Below the pieces are notes generated by a model. It ran no database searches. It was given only the letters and a program-made list of their open reading frames with translations, and was not told the DNA's origin. This document shows, piece by piece, positions 1-9,199 of a DNA stretch of 64,000 nucleotides. Source of the DNA: Hyphomicrobiales bacterium (GTDB lineage: Bacteria; Pseudomonadota; Alphaproteobacteria; Rhizobiales; Rhizobiaceae). How positions within the stretch are numbered: position 1 is the first letter of the stretch; every line of letters starts with the position of its first letter. A program made the translations under genes and the position numbers. The stretch spans positions 28,303 through 92,302 of the forward strand of contig UBXG01000026.1 in the NCBI GenBank assembly GCA_900469475.1. Direction: 5' to 3'.

Positions 1-1
1 T

Positions 2-79
2 CAGCAATCCCCACAGGCAAAAATCACTGAAGAGGTTGCGAATACCACGTTTATCAAGGCACTTGGAGGGCTACTTTGA
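2..79 (+). CDS. C-terminal end of an unidentified protein (partial)
   Basis: An open frame enters from the left edge and stops with TGA at 77-79, giving about 25 codons that end in ..FIKALGGLL. The amino-acid mix is protein-like, but it is too short to identify. It could equally be a chance open frame. Confidence 0.25.
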   Translation, partial: QQSPQAKITEEVANTTFIKALGGLL

Positions 80-238
80 CATGCCTCAATTGAGGTTACG
101 GGCCAGCGGCGGCATTACAGATGGGTCGACACTGCCCGGCCGGTGTCGATACCGTGTGGCTGTACGGTGAACCTTGGATCTGGCAGGCAACGCGGTAGGT
201 TTGAGAAGGCACGATAGATGCTCAGGAAGGCGGAGCAA

Positions 239-694
239 TCATGGGCTGCTTGATCGCGAGGAGGCGCGTGCGGCCATCACGAAAAACTTCAGGCAAGGGG
301 TCGCCTTATTCGCTCGTGTGAAGACCACAGCCTTCCGCGGAGCCGCAAGGTGCCCTTTGATTGACACTGACGATGATATCAGCGACCGCCGAGCCCATCC
401 GTGCCACATTGCTGTGCTCGGCCAAGGTGCGGCTTGAAAGGCGCTCACCAGGACCGTCTCCATCATGAATTCCATGCACCGCACCCCAGGCTGAAAGCGA
501 CTATCCACCAGCGCCTGAATGGCTGAGTCAGACTCGGGCATGACAACTTTATGAGTATCCGCCTTCGTTGCCTGGAAAATAGCTTCGGCAATTCGTGCGT
601 TAGGGTATCCGGGCCAGCGATTTAGACGTCCACTGTGCGGTACGGTCCTGATCTCGATGTTGCTGCACGATCCCAGTCGAACCGCGGGGTTCAT
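239..694 (-). pseudogene. Decayed LysR-type regulator, C-terminal domain remnant
   Basis: The minus-strand frame reads like the effector-binding domain of a LysR-type regulator: a stretch resembling the hinge (ALVDSRF..GVR..EFMMETVLVSA) and a C-terminal part (RKAVVFTRANKAT..LKFFV) typical of the last strand and helix of that fold. There is no helix-turn-helix domain, the middle reads poorly, and a better match for the middle seems to sit in another frame, suggesting a frameshift. The frame also runs on past the usual end. I infer a remnant; the family assignment is by eye only. The rest of 80-785 shows nothing else supportable. Confidence 0.35.
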
Positions 695-785
695 TGGTCT
701 AGAGTGGGCTCTGGCACGGCGGGAAGCGTCACTAGTAAGTTGTCGTCGTGGTCCGCAACCACTATGACCGCAAATCGGGGTCTGT

Positions 786-1469
786 ATGCGCTTGTTACTG
801 GTCGAAGATAGTGCCCGCCTGCGCGATTTGCTGACCGAAAGTGTCCATAAGGCGGGTTGGCGCCTTGATAGCGCGGCAACGGTAGGCGCCGCGCTGCTGG
901 CAACACAAACTGTCAGCTACGACTTGGCCTTGGTGGACTTAGGCTTACCGGACGGCGACGGCTTGGATCTTATCCGGGAACTACGTCGTGAAGGTTTTAC
1001 CGCGCCGATCCTCGTGATCACGGCGCGCGGTTCGATTGAAGATCGCGTAGCGGCCCTCGACGGCGGTGCCGATGACTATCTCGTCAAACCGTTCAATCAC
1101 ATCGAATTGCTCGCGCGCTGCCGCGCCCTCCTGCGCCGCAGAGCGCCGCACTATATCGAAGCCATTGTTGTTGGCGGCCTATCTTTCGATCCCACAAACG
1201 GCGTGGTGGCCGCAGGCGGTGAACCGCTCGCAGTCGCACCGCGCGAGCGGTCCGTCCTTGAACTGCTTATTCGCAACGCGGGCCGGGTCACTCCCAAGCA
1301 ATTGATCGAAAGCAAGCTCTCCGAATTTGGCGACGATATCTCGACCAACGCCGTGGAATTGGCGATCTCCCGCCTGCGCCGTCGCCTCGCCTCGTTCGAT
1401 TTGCCCATCAGCATCGAAACAATACGGGGCATTGGCTATTTGCTGCGGGAAAAGCGCCAAAATGGTTGA
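786..1469 (+). CDS. OmpR-family response regulator
   Basis: A 227-residue two-component response regulator. The receiver domain (about 1-115) has the acidic pair E7/D8, the phospho-acceptor D51 in LVDLGLPDGDG, the conserved T/S region (VITAR) and the KPF lysine. The C-terminal half (about 125-222) is a winged helix of the OmpR/PhoB type ending in the usual RGIGYLL. The layout resembles the QseB/TctD/PmrA group. Its stop overlaps the start of the kinase gene by 8 bases, so the two are translationally coupled. The ligand sensed is not evident; a cytochrome b561/c' pair converges on the kinase from the other strand, which hints at a redox or envelope role but proves nothing. Confidence 0.93.
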   Translation: MRLLLVEDSARLRDLLTESVHKAGWRLDSAATVGAALLATQTVSYDLALVDLGLPDGDGLDLIRELRREGFTAPILVITARGSIEDRVAALDGGADDYLVKPFNHIELLARCRALLRRRAPHYIEAIVVGGLSFDPTNGVVAAGGEPLAVAPRERSVLELLIRNAGRVTPKQLIESKLSEFGDDISTNAVELAISRLRRRLASFDLPISIETIRGIGYLLREKRQNG

Positions 1470-2805
1470 TCGATCTGCTAGGCCGCCAACGCTGATCCGC
1501 ATCATCACGCTGCGCATCGCGCTCTTTGCAGCGTTGGCCATGGCCGTGCAGGCCGCACTCGTCTTTGCCGATTATTATTTCGACAACGAGCAGTTGGCGA
1601 CGTTGATGATCGAACGTGAAACCGGAAAGCTGTCGAAGGGTTTCGAACGCCGCCATGACGAAGCGCCCTACAAGTTGCCGCACGACCTCGACCGTTACGG
1701 CGTCCAGGGTGGCGTCTATATCACCCGCATCCGCACACCAACCGGTCAGATTCTCTATACGAACTGCGATGCGCGCTGCGACAATCACCTTCTGCCGCAT
1801 GAGGTCAATCCGCCGGACCTCTGGTCTCGCATGCTGAGCGACGGCAAACCGCTCGCCGTTGCCGGCGGCAAGACCTATGAAGTCTATGGGGACAAGATTT
1901 TTATCGAGATCGCGATCCTGCACGACAGCGACGGCATCATGTGGGCGGTGATCGGGCGTGAGTTTGCGGATCATCTCGCCACCCCGATGGCCATCATGCT
2001 GCTCTTCGTCCTCGGTGGCACGCTATTGTCAATCCGCCAGGCCCTGCGTCCCGTCGCAAAAGCAGCGCAAGAGGCCGGCCATCTCGATCCACTCGACCCC
2101 AGCCATCTAATCAACCAGACCAGCATGCCACGGGAAATCGCCGATCTTGCCGCTGCCGTCAACAGGAGCCTTGCGCGCATCGGCGCGCTCATGAAATCGC
2201 AGCGTCTGTTCACCACCGCTGTTGCTCATGAGATCCGCACGCCGCTGGCTATGATGAAGCTGGAGCTTGGCAATATCGACCATCCTCGTGCGCGCAAGAT
2301 GGAGGCCGATCTCGACGCATTGGCGGGTTTTATCGGCCAGATCACGGCGCTGGGGCGGCTCGAAAGCGCTGACCGCGCGGTGTTCCGGCCGGTCGATCTG
2401 GCCAAGCTGGCCGATTGGGTTGTCACGAATATCGCGCCCCTGGTCTATGACCTCAATCACACCATTGCCTACAGCAATCTTGGCGCCGGCTCTGTTGAAG
2501 GTCATGCATCGCTGCTTGAGGACGCATTGCGCAACCTCATCGAAAACGCCGTCAAACATACCCCCGAAGGTGCGGCGATCGAAGTTATCGCTGGCCCTGG
2601 TCCGCGCTTGACGGTCAGGGATGACGCTGGTGTTTTTGACGCTCCGGCACAGGTCCCGTTTGGCGATCTCAAAGCCGATCACATGGGTATTGGCCTTGAG
2701 ATCGTGCGCCGGATCATGGCGTTGCATAAGGGGCGGCTGGAGATTGAAGTAGAGCCTGGCCATCTTACAGCCGTGACGCTCCTGTTTGACCAAGACGAAC
2801 TCTAG
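1462..2805 (+). CDS. Membrane sensor histidine kinase (QseC/TctE-like)
   Basis: A 447-residue kinase partner of the regulator just upstream. The ATG at 1462 is preferred over the longer in-frame start because it gives the usual 8-base overlap and an N-terminus that leads straight into a membrane segment (about residues 13-35). A periplasmic region of about 130 residues follows, then a second membrane segment, a linker, the dimerisation/H box with H256 (AHEIRTPL), the N box (NLIENAVKHTPEG) and a G box (GIGLEIVRRI). The D-containing G1 motif is weak (RDDAG). The periplasmic loop has two Cys (TNCDARCDNH), possibly a disulfide or metal site; that is inference. Its stop overlaps the stop of the convergent cytochrome b561 gene. 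Confidence 0.9.
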   Translation: MVDRSARPPTLIRIITLRIALFAALAMAVQAALVFADYYFDNEQLATLMIERETGKLSKGFERRHDEAPYKLPHDLDRYGVQGGVYITRIRTPTGQILYTNCDARCDNHLLPHEVNPPDLWSRMLSDGKPLAVAGGKTYEVYGDKIFIEIAILHDSDGIMWAVIGREFADHLATPMAIMLLFVLGGTLLSIRQALRPVAKAAQEAGHLDPLDPSHLINQTSMPREIADLAAAVNRSLARIGALMKSQRLFTTAVAHEIRTPLAMMKLELGNIDHPRARKMEADLDALAGFIGQITALGRLESADRAVFRPVDLAKLADWVVTNIAPLVYDLNHTIAYSNLGAGSVEGHASLLEDALRNLIENAVKHTPEGAAIEVIAGPGPRLTVRDDAGVFDAPAQVPFGDLKADHMGIGLEIVRRIMALHKGRLEIEVEPGHLTAVTLLFDQDEL

Positions 2806-3569
2806 ATTGAAGCGAAGAAGCTTCCGCCAAGCAGCGTTACGGTGCCATAAACCAGGCCAAAGGCAATCAGAAGACAGACAGCGGCGACAGGCAGCGACCC
2901 ACCCGTCGCCTCATTGTAGTCGACGTAGGCTTCGCGCCGTTTGCGGCCAGAGATCATGGCGCCGATAAGGTCTTCGCGCTTGACGAACTGATAGTAGAGG
3001 TTCGCGACGATATGCAATCCCGCCAGAACGAGGATGGCGAAGTAGAACCACGCAGCATGGACGGAAGCGGCCAAGCTCGAAACGGCGTCCCCTACCAGTC
3101 CAGCAAAAGGCCCCGCGGCGGTCACCCCGTCACTGGAGAATAATCCAAGCAAAACCTGCACACCGCAAACGACGATGAGACCGATAACCATCAGGCCGCC
3201 GGCCGGATTGTGGCCGAGATAGTGTCCCGCGCGATTGCGCCGCAGCGCCTTTAGGTAAGCCCATACGGCGGCGGGCGAGCGTACGAAACCGGAAAACCGC
3301 GCCGTTGAACTACCGAAAACACCCCACAGGAGGCGATAAACCAAGAGGACGAGAACGCCGTAACCCGCCGCTTTGTGAACAGTCATGTCCGGATCGTTGA
3401 AGCCACTCGAGACCCAGGCCGTCAGGATCAATGCGACGAGCGACCATTTGAATAGACGCGTGGGAAGGTCCCAGGCACGCACGAGATCGCTCTTGGCAGG
3501 TGAAATCTTGTCGCCTTTTCCGATGGGTGGTTCGCAATAGGGTTCATAGGCGGATCGTTGTTCGCTCAT
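2802..3569 (-). CDS. Cytochrome b561-family diheme membrane protein
   Basis: A 255-residue integral membrane protein of the bacterial cytochrome b561 / Ni,Fe-hydrogenase b-subunit type. After a hydrophilic N-terminus (about 30 residues) comes the family signature RAWDLPTRLFKWSL, then hydrophobic helices with histidines spaced as heme b ligands (H near 65 in TVHKAAGYG, H near 170 in SVHAAWFYF, H near 185 in GLHIVANLYY). It should pass electrons between quinol and a periplasmic partner. The next gene downstream of its start on the same strand is a c-type cytochrome 33 bases away, so the two form an operon (cytochrome c' first) and are probably redox partners. Confidence 0.88.
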   Translation of the reverse strand: MSEQRSAYEPYCEPPIGKGDKISPAKSDLVRAWDLPTRLFKWSLVALILTAWVSSGFNDPDMTVHKAAGYGVLVLLVYRLLWGVFGSSTARFSGFVRSPAAVWAYLKALRRNRAGHYLGHNPAGGLMVIGLIVVCGVQVLLGLFSSDGVTAAGPFAGLVGDAVSSLAASVHAAWFYFAILVLAGLHIVANLYYQFVKREDLIGAMISGRKRREAYVDYNEATGGSLPVAAVCLLIAFGLVYGTVTLLGGSFFASI

Positions 3570-3602
3570 GTGGAGTTTCCTGTTCGGGAAGATTTGCAGC
3601 GG

Positions 3603-3998
3603 CTATTTGTAAGCCGTGTGGCAGGACTTGCACTCGGCTGCCACGGCCACGAATGCCTTGCGAAACGAGGCTTTGTCTTGCGACTTCTGGCTCGCTGTGT
3701 CGGCAATCATGGCCATCTTGCTGAAGCGGGCATGGAGATCCTTCTCCTTGGCGCCGCTCTGGCTGGCAAACATGGCGTCGGCGGCCTCGGCGTCGGCCGC
3801 GTAGCGCCGCAGGACCTGCTCGGCGGCTTTGCTGTCGAAGTTGGCGAGCACGGCCTTGGCTGAAGTGGTGTTATCGCCCATGCTGCCCATGATATTTTTG
3901 AGCGAGGCAGCGACGGCTGGCCCCGCCAGCACGGCAAGGACAAGACCGGCACCGATATAGCGATTAAGCTTGGAGGATGATTTTCGCGATTCTGTCAT
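3603..3998 (-). CDS. Cytochrome c'-type monoheme cytochrome
   Basis: A 131-residue secreted cytochrome. It starts at the ATG at 3998 rather than the longer frame (to 4097), because that gives a standard signal peptide (positive start, hydrophobic stretch LVLAVLAGPAVAA). The heme-binding motif CKSCH sits at the very C-terminus, as in four-helix cytochrome c' proteins. Such proteins bind NO/CO or act as small electron carriers. The gene is first in a two-gene operon with the cytochrome b561 homologue. Confidence 0.87.
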   Translation of the reverse strand: MTESRKSSSKLNRYIGAGLVLAVLAGPAVAASLKNIMGSMGDNTTSAKAVLANFDSKAAEQVLRRYAADAEAADAMFASQSGAKEKDLHARFSKMAMIADTASQKSQDKASFRKAFVAVAAECKSCHTAYK

Positions 3999-4340
3999 GA
4001 CGCTCGTTTTTCGTTGATTTCCAAAAAGGGTTACTTTTGGCTGCAACCGCATGATTGACGGCGACGACCAAACAGCAGCTCTTAAGAGCCCTGACATCTA
4101 GGGAAGCAATTGCGGCGAAATGCACGGCCACACCTTTTCGGCAGACCGCTTTCGTCTTCTCATGACAGGCTTTTGACAGGTTCGTCGATCACGATCCCGT
4201 TGATTGGAATATCTGAGGTCAAACCATATGTCTTTAGATCGATGGCCGTGAACGGCCGCAACATACGCCCTCTAGCCTACGCTTGTACGTCCAGGCCGCC
4301 AATGCAACGACGCAGTCCAGCCTCTGAATGAGTTGGATAT

Positions 4341-4769
4341 TTACTGCTTCGGGGCCGACGGAATCCGATCGATGTGAACGGAGCATTTCGCATGGTGGAC
4401 AATGTGGTCGACGGTCGATCCAAATACCCGATCGAAAACATCGTCGGTATGAGCCGCGACCACGATCAGATCCGCCTTTGTTTCGATCGCAATGGCGAGC
4501 ACCGTGTCGGCGGCCCGACCGGTGCGAACATGGACAAGCGCTGGCACCGAAAGCTCTCTGCAAAGCAGCGACAGCTTTTCTTCCGCTTCACCGATGACGG
4601 AGACTGCCCACTCATCCGGTCCCTGCCTGACAAGGGACGGAAATCGCTCGACCGTATGGGCGAGATGAAGCGTTCCATCCGTGTCGAGAAGCGCGCAAGC
4701 CGTATGCATCAGATGCTCGGCTTTCTCCTTCGATCCGAGGCCAACCGCACAGACAATCGACTTATACAT
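4341..4769 (-). CDS. Universal stress protein, single domain
   Basis: A 142-residue Usp-fold protein. It begins with the typical first strand (MYKSIVCAVGLG), has the central LIVVAAHT strand-loop and ends with FGSTVDHIVHHAKCSVHID, the usual C-terminal ATP-loop and last strand, though the ATP-loop glycines are partly replaced (AAHTDDVFDRVFGST). It is last in a three-gene unit (BON protein, 99-residue protein, Usp) that begins below a FixK-type box at 5819-5832; only 9 bases separate it from the previous gene, with a GGTGGAG-like ribosome site. It is expected to be induced under low oxygen. The region 4000-4340 beside it holds no convincing gene. Confidence 0.9.
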   Translation of the reverse strand: MYKSIVCAVGLGSKEKAEHLMHTACALLDTDGTLHLAHTVERFPSLVRQGPDEWAVSVIGEAEEKLSLLCRELSVPALVHVRTGRAADTVLAIAIETKADLIVVAAHTDDVFDRVFGSTVDHIVHHAKCSVHIDRIPSAPKQ

Positions 4770-4778
4770 CGCTCCACC

Positions 4779-5078
4779 TCAGAACAGATCCTTGCCGCCG
4801 ATGCCGACAAATTCGGTTCGAAACCCCAAGGCATGTACCTGCTTCAGAAAGCGATCCGCACCCAATATATCTACCTTGAGGCTATCACTCAGACACTGGC
4901 AGAGGGGATTGCACAATTCATCATGCACCCACGCTTGAGCGCGGGAGGACACAATTGTGATTTCCCATTTGTCTCTGTCTGCTCTGTCGAGGCGAAAATC
5001 GCAGTCCTGGTGGTGCGGGAGGGGATATCCGGCACCCGCAAGCAGCGCTTCTTCCGTTCGTGTGAAATCCGTGCTCAT
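4779..5078 (-). CDS. Hypothetical 99-residue protein in a FixK-controlled operon
   Basis: A short soluble protein with no family I can name. It is rich in charged residues and His/Cys (PLPHHQDCDF, ELCNPLCQC) and has no membrane segment. It lies between a BON-domain gene (32 bases upstream) and a Usp gene (9 bases downstream) on the same strand, so it is almost surely co-transcribed with them. The position supports a real gene; function unknown. Confidence 0.6.
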   Translation of the reverse strand: MSTDFTRTEEALLAGAGYPLPHHQDCDFRLDRADRDKWEITIVSSRAQAWVHDELCNPLCQCLSDSLKVDILGADRFLKQVHALGFRTEFVGIGGKDLF

Positions 5079-5110
5079 GATTTTGCGTCCCTCCTTCTAT
5101 CGAAAGTTGA

Positions 5111-5758
5111 TCAGCTGACGGACAGTTGATCATCGAGTGCATAGACGCCCGGCGCCGACCACGCGGCACGTTCCGCAGCACGACGCTCCAACAAGGTCCT
5201 GACGTTGCCCTTCAAGGTGACCTTGCCGCCGGAAACCTCGACCAAGATTGCTTGCGCTTCCAATTCCGCATCGCGTCCCAGCGCGTTTTCAATGCGCCTC
5301 TTGACGTCGGCGGCGCTGATGCCGGGAACGACCTCTATAAGATTGGAGACGCCAACGACACCGGCGAGATCCCTGACAGCGGCGGCGGCAGCATTCTTTT
5401 GGTACTGCCACTCCACCTTGCCGGTAAGCGTAACGACGCCCTTGCATACGCGGATCTGCACCATTTGTTTTGGAATGGAGATATTCCAGTCTACCATTTT
5501 GACTGCCCGTCGGGCGATGTCGTCGTCGTCTGTCCGCCGTGGGCCTAGGATTTGAACATCTATTTCCTGGGCTATGGCGCGGACGCCTTTGACGCGTCTC
5601 GCGGCTTTCTCGGCGGCGTCCTTCTCCGCATATGTGCCAACATGTCCGGTGAGAGTGATGACGCCGTCGCGTGCGGTCACACCAATTTCGGCCGCATCCA
5701 CTTTCGGCTCAAATTCCAATTCATCCAGAATATTCTGTCTGAGAGTAATGTCGTTCAT
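5111..5758 (-). CDS. Triple BON-domain protein
   Basis: A 215-residue protein built from three BON repeats (about 5-70, 78-145, 150-215), each with the D..V..GV(I/V)TLTG.V strand pattern and a following A(E)..A..V.GV..(V/I)...I segment. There is no signal peptide or lysine-rich LysM part, so it should be cytoplasmic. BON domains bind phospholipid surfaces or act as small-molecule/protein docking units. The start has a strong AAGGAG ribosome site. It is the first gene of the BON / hypothetical / Usp operon, with a perfect FixK-type palindrome 61 bases upstream of the start codon. Confidence 0.88.
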   Translation of the reverse strand: MNDITLRQNILDELEFEPKVDAAEIGVTARDGVITLTGHVGTYAEKDAAEKAARRVKGVRAIAQEIDVQILGPRRTDDDDIARRAVKMVDWNISIPKQMVQIRVCKGVVTLTGKVEWQYQKNAAAAAVRDLAGVVGVSNLIEVVPGISAADVKRRIENALGRDAELEAQAILVEVSGGKVTLKGNVRTLLERRAAERAAWSAPGVYALDDQLSVS

Positions 5759-5818
5759 GACCGTCTCCTTGAAATTCCGTTAGCGGGAAAAGGATAGGAC
5801 TAGCCAAACGCTGCAGCA

Positions 5819-5832
5819 TTGATCGAGGTCAA
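5819..5832 (-). promoter_or_regulatory. FixK/FNR-type box upstream of the BON-Usp operon
   Basis: TTGATCGAGGTCAA fits TTGA-N6-TCAA. Its centre is about 67 bases from the ATG at 5758, so an activator bound at -41.5 would start transcription about 26 bases before the gene. The remaining stretch to 5967 shows nothing else. Confidence 0.75.
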
Positions 5833-5967
5833 GGAACTGGCGGAGCCATTCTAAGGAAGGCCGAATCTCGGTAAGCCCGGGCAAAGGAGTTGCATCAGCA
5901 GGTCCGACGACTGCAAAGCCTAAGCTTTGTGCCAAGATAATCTCTGCAGAACATGAAAGCTCCGTTC

Positions 5968-7305
5968 TCAGATCGCTTTCCGATGGATTGGAAATTCCAT
6001 TGTCGCGGATGCTCCGCCCTCCGGCAAATTGGTGAGCTTGAGATCGCCTCCGTGAGCAATCATCGTCTCCTTCACGATCGACAGGCCAAGGCCGAGACCA
6101 CCCGCCCCGCTGTCCGGTTTGCCGACGACCGCCACCGGCTCGAGCCATCGGGGGGGATATCCTGGGCCGGAATCAGAGACCGTGATGCCGCATCGAAAGA
6201 TCGTCACCGTAATCGTCGTGCCCGGAGGCGTGTGGTTCAGTGCATTCTCAATAAGGTTGCGCAGGGCTCGAAAGATGAAATCGAACGCGCCGCTAACCAC
6301 GACGGGCTCTAAGGGTGACTGTAATTCGATGTCGCGGCCCTTGGAAAGAATGACCGGCGCGAGGAATGCTGCCGCCCGCTGTCCGATATCACCGAGATCG
6401 ACCCGGTCGCTTGCCTCAAAATGCAGGCCACCGATCCTGACGCGATCGACCAATTGACTGACCAGCCGCTCTACGCCCTCGAAATCCTCCTCGACTTTCC
6501 GTGCGATTGCATCTTGCGAGAGCGCGAGGCGAGCCTTGATAATCGCGAGCGGCGTCCGAAGCTCATGAGCAAGATGGCTCGAAAACTGCTCAAGTGACAG
6601 AAAGCCCGCTTGTAAGCGATCAAGCGCCTCGTTGACCGCGCTCACCAATGCCAGCACATCCTCCGGCATCCTGGTTTCCGTCAGTCGCGCGGCTATGCTG
6701 GAGGGCCCGATTTGCCGTGCCTCTTCCGCCGCCTGGCTCAATGGCTTCAGCGCGAATTTCAGCACGAGGATGTTGACCAGCAGAAGAAGACAAACAAATG
6801 GAATCCATATCCACGCGATGTCAGTGACGAACTCCTCCAATACGGTGTCGAAAATGACGTGCTCCCGCGGGAAGGCGATTTGCACGAAACGCACGGGATT
6901 AGTGCCATCAAGCTGCATTGAAATGCCAAAAAGGGCTCTGACTTTGTCGTGACCCGGGAGCAAAAAGTAGCGAACCTTCTGGTTTGAGACAGGAACCAGC
7001 GGCTGATCCAACGTCTCCGAACTGGCAAGAACTCTGCCTGTATCGATCACTATGGCGAATTGTCCGCCCAGTTCCTTGATTCGCGTTTTCAAGGCAGTTG
7101 CAAGCCCACCGGTAAGTTGCGGATCCGAGGCGAACTGGCGCTGCATGTCTTGCGCGAAAGTCGAGAGCGTCTCTTCACGAAAAGCATCGTTGGCCGCTTG
7201 AAAACGGACGTACAAGAAAAGAACACTCGCACAGACTGCAACCAGTGCGACGATAGACATAGCAACGACGAGGCGCCTGAATAGCGTCAGTCGGCGAAAT
7301 GTCAT
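5968..7305 (-). CDS. Membrane sensor histidine kinase
   Basis: A 445-residue sensor kinase. A first membrane segment lies at about 12-33, a periplasmic domain at about 34-160, a second membrane segment at about 163-185, then a HAMP-like linker, H247 in LAHELRTPLAI, the N box LIENALNHTPPG, the G1 box VSDSGPGYP and the G2 box GLGLGLSIVKE. The domain order is that of QseC/PmrB-type kinases. It overlaps the upstream regulator gene by 4 bases, so the pair is one operon with the regulator first. The signal is unknown; the periplasmic domain has no motif I recognise. The two divergent glycosyltransferase genes are possible targets of the pair. Confidence 0.92.
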   Translation of the reverse strand: MTFRRLTLFRRLVVAMSIVALVAVCASVLFLYVRFQAANDAFREETLSTFAQDMQRQFASDPQLTGGLATALKTRIKELGGQFAIVIDTGRVLASSETLDQPLVPVSNQKVRYFLLPGHDKVRALFGISMQLDGTNPVRFVQIAFPREHVIFDTVLEEFVTDIAWIWIPFVCLLLLVNILVLKFALKPLSQAAEEARQIGPSSIAARLTETRMPEDVLALVSAVNEALDRLQAGFLSLEQFSSHLAHELRTPLAIIKARLALSQDAIARKVEEDFEGVERLVSQLVDRVRIGGLHFEASDRVDLGDIGQRAAAFLAPVILSKGRDIELQSPLEPVVVSGAFDFIFRALRNLIENALNHTPPGTTITVTIFRCGITVSDSGPGYPPRWLEPVAVVGKPDSGAGGLGLGLSIVKETMIAHGGDLKLTNLPEGGASATMEFPIHRKAI

Positions 7306-7979
7306 GAACGTCCCTCCGTCAGCATATAGCCGACACCTCGCATGTTATGGATATCGATCGCAGCACCCGCAGCCTGGAGCTTTTTACGCAATCGGTGGAT
7401 GAGAACCTCGACGGCGTTGGAGCTCAGTTCCTCGCCGAAGCCATAGATCGACTCCTCGACCTCACCCTTGGAGAGGACCCTGTTGAATCTGCGAAGAAAC
7501 AATTCCAGCGCGGCGAACTCGCGGCGACTGAGCTGCAGTTCGGTCTCCCCGACTTTGGCAACATGCTGTGAAAGATCAAGATGGACGTTACGCTCGCTGA
7601 GGATCGTATCGTGGCGTAGGGCTGGGCGACGCATCAAGGCGCGAACGCGCGAGATTAGCACGCCCATAACGAAGGGCTTGACGAGATAGTCATCGGCACC
7701 GCTGTCGAGCGCATCGATAATCGAACTTGCGGCATCGCGTGCCGTCAGGATGAGAATAGGCGTAGAGGGCGCCCGGCGACGCACAGGTTCGAGCAAGGAC
7801 AGGCCGTCGCGATCTGGCAAGCCGAGATCGAGAATGACCGCCTCATAGCTGATCGTGGACATAGCTTCCTCGGCATCGCTGGCTGAACTGACCCAATCGA
7901 CGGCAAAACCATGCGAACGCATTGCCTCGCTTGTCAGCGATGCGAGCTTGGCATTGTCTTCAACGAGCAGCACGCGCAT
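7302..7979 (-). CDS. OmpR-family response regulator (QseB/PmrA-like)
   Basis: A 225-residue regulator. The receiver has E7/D8, D51 (VILDLGLPDRDG), T near 79 (LILTARD) and the KPF lysine. A winged-helix effector domain ends in MRGVGYMLTE. The frame can be opened 12 bases earlier (ATG at 7991), but the family start MRVLLVED at 7979 is chosen; neither has a clear Shine-Dalgarno. It is the first gene of the regulator-kinase pair, transcribed away from the glycosyltransferase genes. A tandem repeat of GTAAGCCG with an 11-base period, the geometry bound by OmpR-type dimers, lies in the intergenic region. Confidence 0.92.
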   Translation of the reverse strand: MRVLLVEDNAKLASLTSEAMRSHGFAVDWVSSASDAEEAMSTISYEAVILDLGLPDRDGLSLLEPVRRRAPSTPILILTARDAASSIIDALDSGADDYLVKPFVMGVLISRVRALMRRPALRHDTILSERNVHLDLSQHVAKVGETELQLSRREFAALELFLRRFNRVLSKGEVEESIYGFGEELSSNAVEVLIHRLRKKLQAAGAAIDIHNMRGVGYMLTEGRS

Positions 7980-8258
7980 GAAGCAGTCCAAAACTTTCGT
8001 GTTGATCCATAGGGTAACTGCAGCGCAAAAGCCTCTTTATTCTTGGCGAATTCGAGGCACGCCTCTTCGCATCCGTTTGCTGCACCCGCCTTGATCCTGT
8101 GGCATCGCGCGTCGCGATATCCAATTCGATATCCCGGCGGCAGGCGAACGAGAGAAGCCTCCGTATCACTCCCGCTTGGGTGATGAGTTGGGCGCTCCAG
8201 CTAAACCTGCCCCAGAAATCTAACCTGGGGGTTATTTTCACTTTTTTGACAAGTTTCT

Positions 8259-8277
8259 GTAAGCCGCCCGTAAGCCG
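8259..8277 (+). promoter_or_regulatory. Tandem GTAAGCCG repeat, candidate OmpR-type operator
   Basis: GTAAGCCG at 8259-8266 is repeated exactly at 8270-8277, an 11-base period. A TTGACA element sits just upstream at 8246-8251. The pair lies between the regulator gene at 7979 and the first glycosyltransferase at 8342. OmpR/PhoB-type regulators bind such direct repeats; assigning it to this regulator is inference. Confidence 0.45.
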
Positions 8278-8341
8278 GGCCAAACAATGTCCGCTCCGAC
8301 AAACGCAATCGCCACCATTCTCGTCGGAACGGGCGCCTAGC

Positions 8342-9196
8342 ATGAATGACAAAGACCTTAGCGATCTTCCCATGAAGACTTACCTCATCAATCTCGATCG
8401 TGCTGCTGATCGGCTGTCCGCCATGCAGGATAAGCTCGATGGTATAAGACTGCCGTTCGAACGAGTTGCTGCCGTCGACGGGCAAGCGCTTGAACTGCCT
8501 ATCAGGGACTTCCGTGAGGGAGCCTACAGGCTGCTACATGGAAGAAGGGGCAATCTTGCAGAGGTGGGCTGCTACCTTAGCCATATTGAATGCGCAAAGC
8601 GCCTGCTTGCCTCGGAGTCAGAATTCGCCCTGATACTGGAGGATGATCTCGAATTTCCCGCCGACTTGACACAGCTCCTGAGGGCTGCAATCGAGGCGAA
8701 CGCCGATTGGGACATCTTGCGGCTTTCGACGGTCAATCGCGGTCGCAAATACCCGTTTGCCGACTTGACGTCCCAACGTTCCCTTGCCGTGGCGCTTACT
8801 CGCGAGAAAGGATCGGGCGCCTATCTGCTCAACCGGCGAGCCGCCGCGTGGTTTGTCGAAAAGCTCGTTCCGATGCGTTTGCCGTTCGATCTTGCCTTCG
8901 ATCTTGAATATCTGGCGGGTCTGAAGGCCGCTTTTGTCTTCCCCGTGCCGATCAACCAGGATACCGGATTGCCGTCCCAGATCCAGGCCAAACGCCGAAC
9001 CTATCATTTGCCGCGATGGCGCTACGTGACTGTTCAGCCCTATCGCACATGGCTGGAAGCGTCACGTTTTATCTGTCGTCTTCGACAACTAACACGGCTT
9101 TTGCTGAAGCATGCCTTCTTGCGAAGAATGGACAACCTTTCCTCCCGAACCCGCACAAAACCCTTGTCATTGACGGACGGGAGCAGAGGTGACTGA
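8342..9196 (+). CDS. Family 25 glycosyltransferase
   Basis: A 284-residue protein of the GT25 / lipopolysaccharide-type glycosyltransferase family. The N-terminus YLINLDRAADRL, the VAAVDG strand, the GxxGCYLSHIECAKRLL segment and the acidic LILEDDLEF motif are the family hallmarks. A second ATG at 8372 (MKTYLINLD) is a possible alternative start. GT25 enzymes transfer sugars to lipooligosaccharide or to proteins. It is followed 3 bases later by a second GT25 gene, so both should act on the same surface glycan. The C-terminal 50 residues are basic and less typical. Confidence 0.85.
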   Translation: MNDKDLSDLPMKTYLINLDRAADRLSAMQDKLDGIRLPFERVAAVDGQALELPIRDFREGAYRLLHGRRGNLAEVGCYLSHIECAKRLLASESEFALILEDDLEFPADLTQLLRAAIEANADWDILRLSTVNRGRKYPFADLTSQRSLAVALTREKGSGAYLLNRRAAAWFVEKLVPMRLPFDLAFDLEYLAGLKAAFVFPVPINQDTGLPSQIQAKRRTYHLPRWRYVTVQPYRTWLEASRFICRLRQLTRLLLKHAFLRRMDNLSSRTRTKPLSLTDGSRGD

Positions 9197-9199
9197 TCA

